A program made the position numbers and the translations under genes. Below are positions 6,412 through 9,705 of a DNA stretch of 9,705 bases, in pieces (position 1 is the first letter of the stretch; every line of letters begins with the position of its first letter). The stretch is from positions 1 to 9,705 of the forward strand of contig JAFAQO010000542.1 of assembly GCA_019246375.1 (NCBI GenBank), given 5' to 3'. The notes beneath the pieces were generated by a model. That model saw only the letters and a program-made list of their open reading frames with translations, ran no database searches and was not told the DNA's origin. This DNA is from Mycobacterium sp. Its GTDB lineage: Bacteria > Actinomycetota > Actinomycetes > Mycobacteriales > Mycobacteriaceae.

Positions 6412-6899
6412 GTCCACTGTCCCGGCAGCAACACGCCGGCCATCGTCGGCTCGTCGGCCAGCACCGCCAGCGCCTCGTCGCCGAGCGGGTTGACTCCCCG
6501 CCCCTTGGCCAGTGAATGAGCGATCAAAACGTGCAAGCACTTGACCCGGTCCGGCATACCCCCGGCGGAAAATGTCGTGGCCAGCGGCTCGATCGCATCG
6601 CGCTCGGCCAGATAGGATTCGTGCGCCCGTCGGTAGGCGGCGGCCAGTTCCGGCTCACGCCGCAGTCGTTCGGTCATTTCCCGCATCATTCCGGACGACT
6701 CCAGCCTGCTGGCGGCAGCTGTCAACACCGGATGTGTCAGGTAGTACAACGTCGGGAACGGCGTGCCATCAGGCAGTTTCGGCGCGGTCTTCACAACGCC
6801 GGGTTCACCGTTGGGACAGCGGTAAGCGATGCCGAGCACACCCCGGGGCTCCCGGCCGAGCTGCCGCGCCACCGCGTCCAAGTCGGAACGGTCAACCAC
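6408..6899 (-). CDS. DUF501 family conserved protein (ortholog of Rv1025)
   Basis: This is a conserved actinobacterial protein of unknown function, 163 residues, matching the DUF501 family. Numbering from the GTG at 6899, the recognisable blocks are RQLGREPRG (12-20), YRCPNGEPGVVKTAPKLPDG (26-45), PFPTLYYLTHP (47-57) and SAGGMPDRVKCLHVLIAHSL (111-130) followed by NPLGDEAL (137-144). C28, H56, C121, H123 and H128 could form a metal or catalytic site, but that is inference. The frame extends upstream to 7082, yet that part lies inside the ftsB-like gene in another frame and reads as Arg-rich noise, so I start at GTG 6899, just before the conserved DLDAVARQLGR block. This start overlaps the upstream stop by eight bases, which points to translational coupling. 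Its place between a divisome gene and ppx is the same as in M. tuberculosis. Confidence 0.92.
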   Translation of the reverse strand: MVDRSDLDAVARQLGREPRGVLGIAYRCPNGEPGVVKTAPKLPDGTPFPTLYYLTHPVLTAAASRLESSGMMREMTERLRREPELAAAYRRAHESYLAERDAIEPLATTFSAGGMPDRVKCLHVLIAHSLAKGRGVNPLGDEALAVLADEPTMAGVLLPGQWT

Positions 6900-7545
6900 C
6901 GGGCGGTGGGGGGCTGGGCGGCGGGGGCACCAACGGAGGGCGCTGATCCGGCGGTGGCGCGGGTGCCGGCGGACCGTGCGGCGCGTCGGCGATCGTGTGC
7001 CACAGCGATGTGTACCAAGGATCGTTGCCGGACTTGGTCCCACCCCAGGATCCCGGCTGCGGGGGCTCCGCCGTCGGCGCAAGTTGCACCTGATAAGGGA
7101 TCTCGCCGGGCATCACGAAGCCGAGACGCTCGCGCGCCTGCGCCGCGATGTAAGCCGGATCAGCCAGCTTGACCTTCTGCTGCTCGAGATCGCCGATCTG
7201 CTGGCGTAGCGCAGCTTCGGTCGCCGCCAGCTGATGCATCTCGGTGCGCTGCGCGAAATAGGTGCGTACCGGCCCCGCGATCGTCAACGTCAGCACACAG
7301 ACCACGGCGGCCAAGACCGCTGCCCGACGCGCAGTGAAGCCCAACCGCTGCTCGGATCGTTGCTCGGCCGACTCGATGATCGATCGTTTGATGGGCTCCC
7401 CGACCGGCTCGGGCGCCCGGGACACGGTGCGACTACGTGACGGCGCGGGCGACTTGCGCGGACGCCCAGGCACCGAATCACCGCCTCGACCGGGCCGCGA
7501 CGCTGGTGAGCGCCGTTTCGGGTCGGACCGCTTGGCTTCGGGCAT
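6892..7545 (-). CDS. ftsB: FtsB/DivIC-like septum formation initiator protein (ortholog of Rv1024)
   Basis: This is a bitopic membrane protein of the cell-division machinery. FtsB/DivIC proteins form a coiled-coil complex with FtsL and FtsQ/DivIB that controls septal peptidoglycan synthesis. Its 217 residues show a long, basic, Pro/Ser-rich cytoplasmic N-terminus (1 to about 70), one membrane helix (about 74-95), a short coiled coil (about 98-128) and the conserved DPAYIAAQARERLGFVMPGE block (129-148) that marks the family. A Trp-containing segment (WYTSLWHTI, 177-185) and a Pro-rich tail (191-217) follow outside the membrane. The long N- and C-terminal extensions are typical of mycobacterial members and absent from E. 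coli FtsB, which is about half as long. It lies 15 bases downstream of eno, an association common in actinobacteria, and overlaps DUF501. No clear ribosome site precedes the ATG, so coupling to eno translation is likely. Confidence in family is high. Confidence 0.94.
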   Translation of the reverse strand: MPEAKRSDPKRRSPASRPGRGGDSVPGRPRKSPAPSRSRTVSRAPEPVGEPIKRSIIESAEQRSEQRLGFTARRAAVLAAVVCVLTLTIAGPVRTYFAQRTEMHQLAATEAALRQQIGDLEQQKVKLADPAYIAAQARERLGFVMPGEIPYQVQLAPTAEPPQPGSWGGTKSGNDPWYTSLWHTIADAPHGPPAPAPPPDQRPPLVPPPPSPPPPGG

Positions 7546-7560
7546 GATGCAGGCAGCCGG

Positions 7561-9697
<2,137 letters not shown>

Positions 9698-9705
9698 AGC
9701 ACTCC

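Noticed and set aside
6900..7082. Longer DUF501 start
   Set aside because: The additional 61 residues are an Arg/Pro-rich shadow of the ftsB-like gene; conserved sequence begins right after GTG 6899.

Overview
The window looks like chromosome from a slow-growing Mycobacterium outside the M. tuberculosis complex. It is GC-rich, carries PE/PPE genes of the PPE-SVP type, and holds on the minus strand a block matching the order of M. tuberculosis Rv1022-Rv1026 (lpqU, eno, ftsB/divIC-like, DUF501, Ppx/GppA). The species cannot be fixed from this sequence alone.

Plus-strand half. Positions 1-1862 hold a potassium-channel protein with a cytoplasmic RCK (TrkA-N) region on each side of a two-helix pore containing the TTTGYGDF selectivity filter. 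A spacer of about 310 bases (1863-2175) has no convincing gene. Next comes a PE-PPE-PPE locus. The PE gene (2176-2468) is a broken relic: its N-terminal half reads in one frame, its C-terminal half in another, and there may be a second, compensated pair of frameshifts near the start. Two intact tandem PPE-SVP genes (2483-3928 and 3985-5391) follow. They are clear duplicates, and both end in a short SHOCT-like tail, which is less usual for PPE proteins.

Minus-strand half, convergent with the PPE genes and separated from them by only 22 bases. In transcription order it reads lpqU (9697-8966), eno (8850-7561), ftsB-like (7545-6892), DUF501 (6899-6408) and Ppx/GppA (6355-5414). From eno onward the genes are spaced 15, -8 and 52 bases apart, so eno to ppx probably forms one operon. 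It combines a glycolytic enzyme, a divisome protein, a conserved unknown and a polyphosphate/(p)ppGpp-related phosphohydrolase. The spacer before ppx holds a strong hairpin directly against the ribosome binding site, and a 19-codon reading frame that overlaps the upstream stop and the ppx start by ATGA at both ends.

The core operon is ordinary. The parts most worth a second look are the dead PE gene beside two live PPE genes, the SHOCT-like tails, the ppx leader, and the position of this accessory locus where M. tuberculosis has kdpE/kdpD. I see no rRNA, tRNA, CRISPR array, insertion sequence or prophage.
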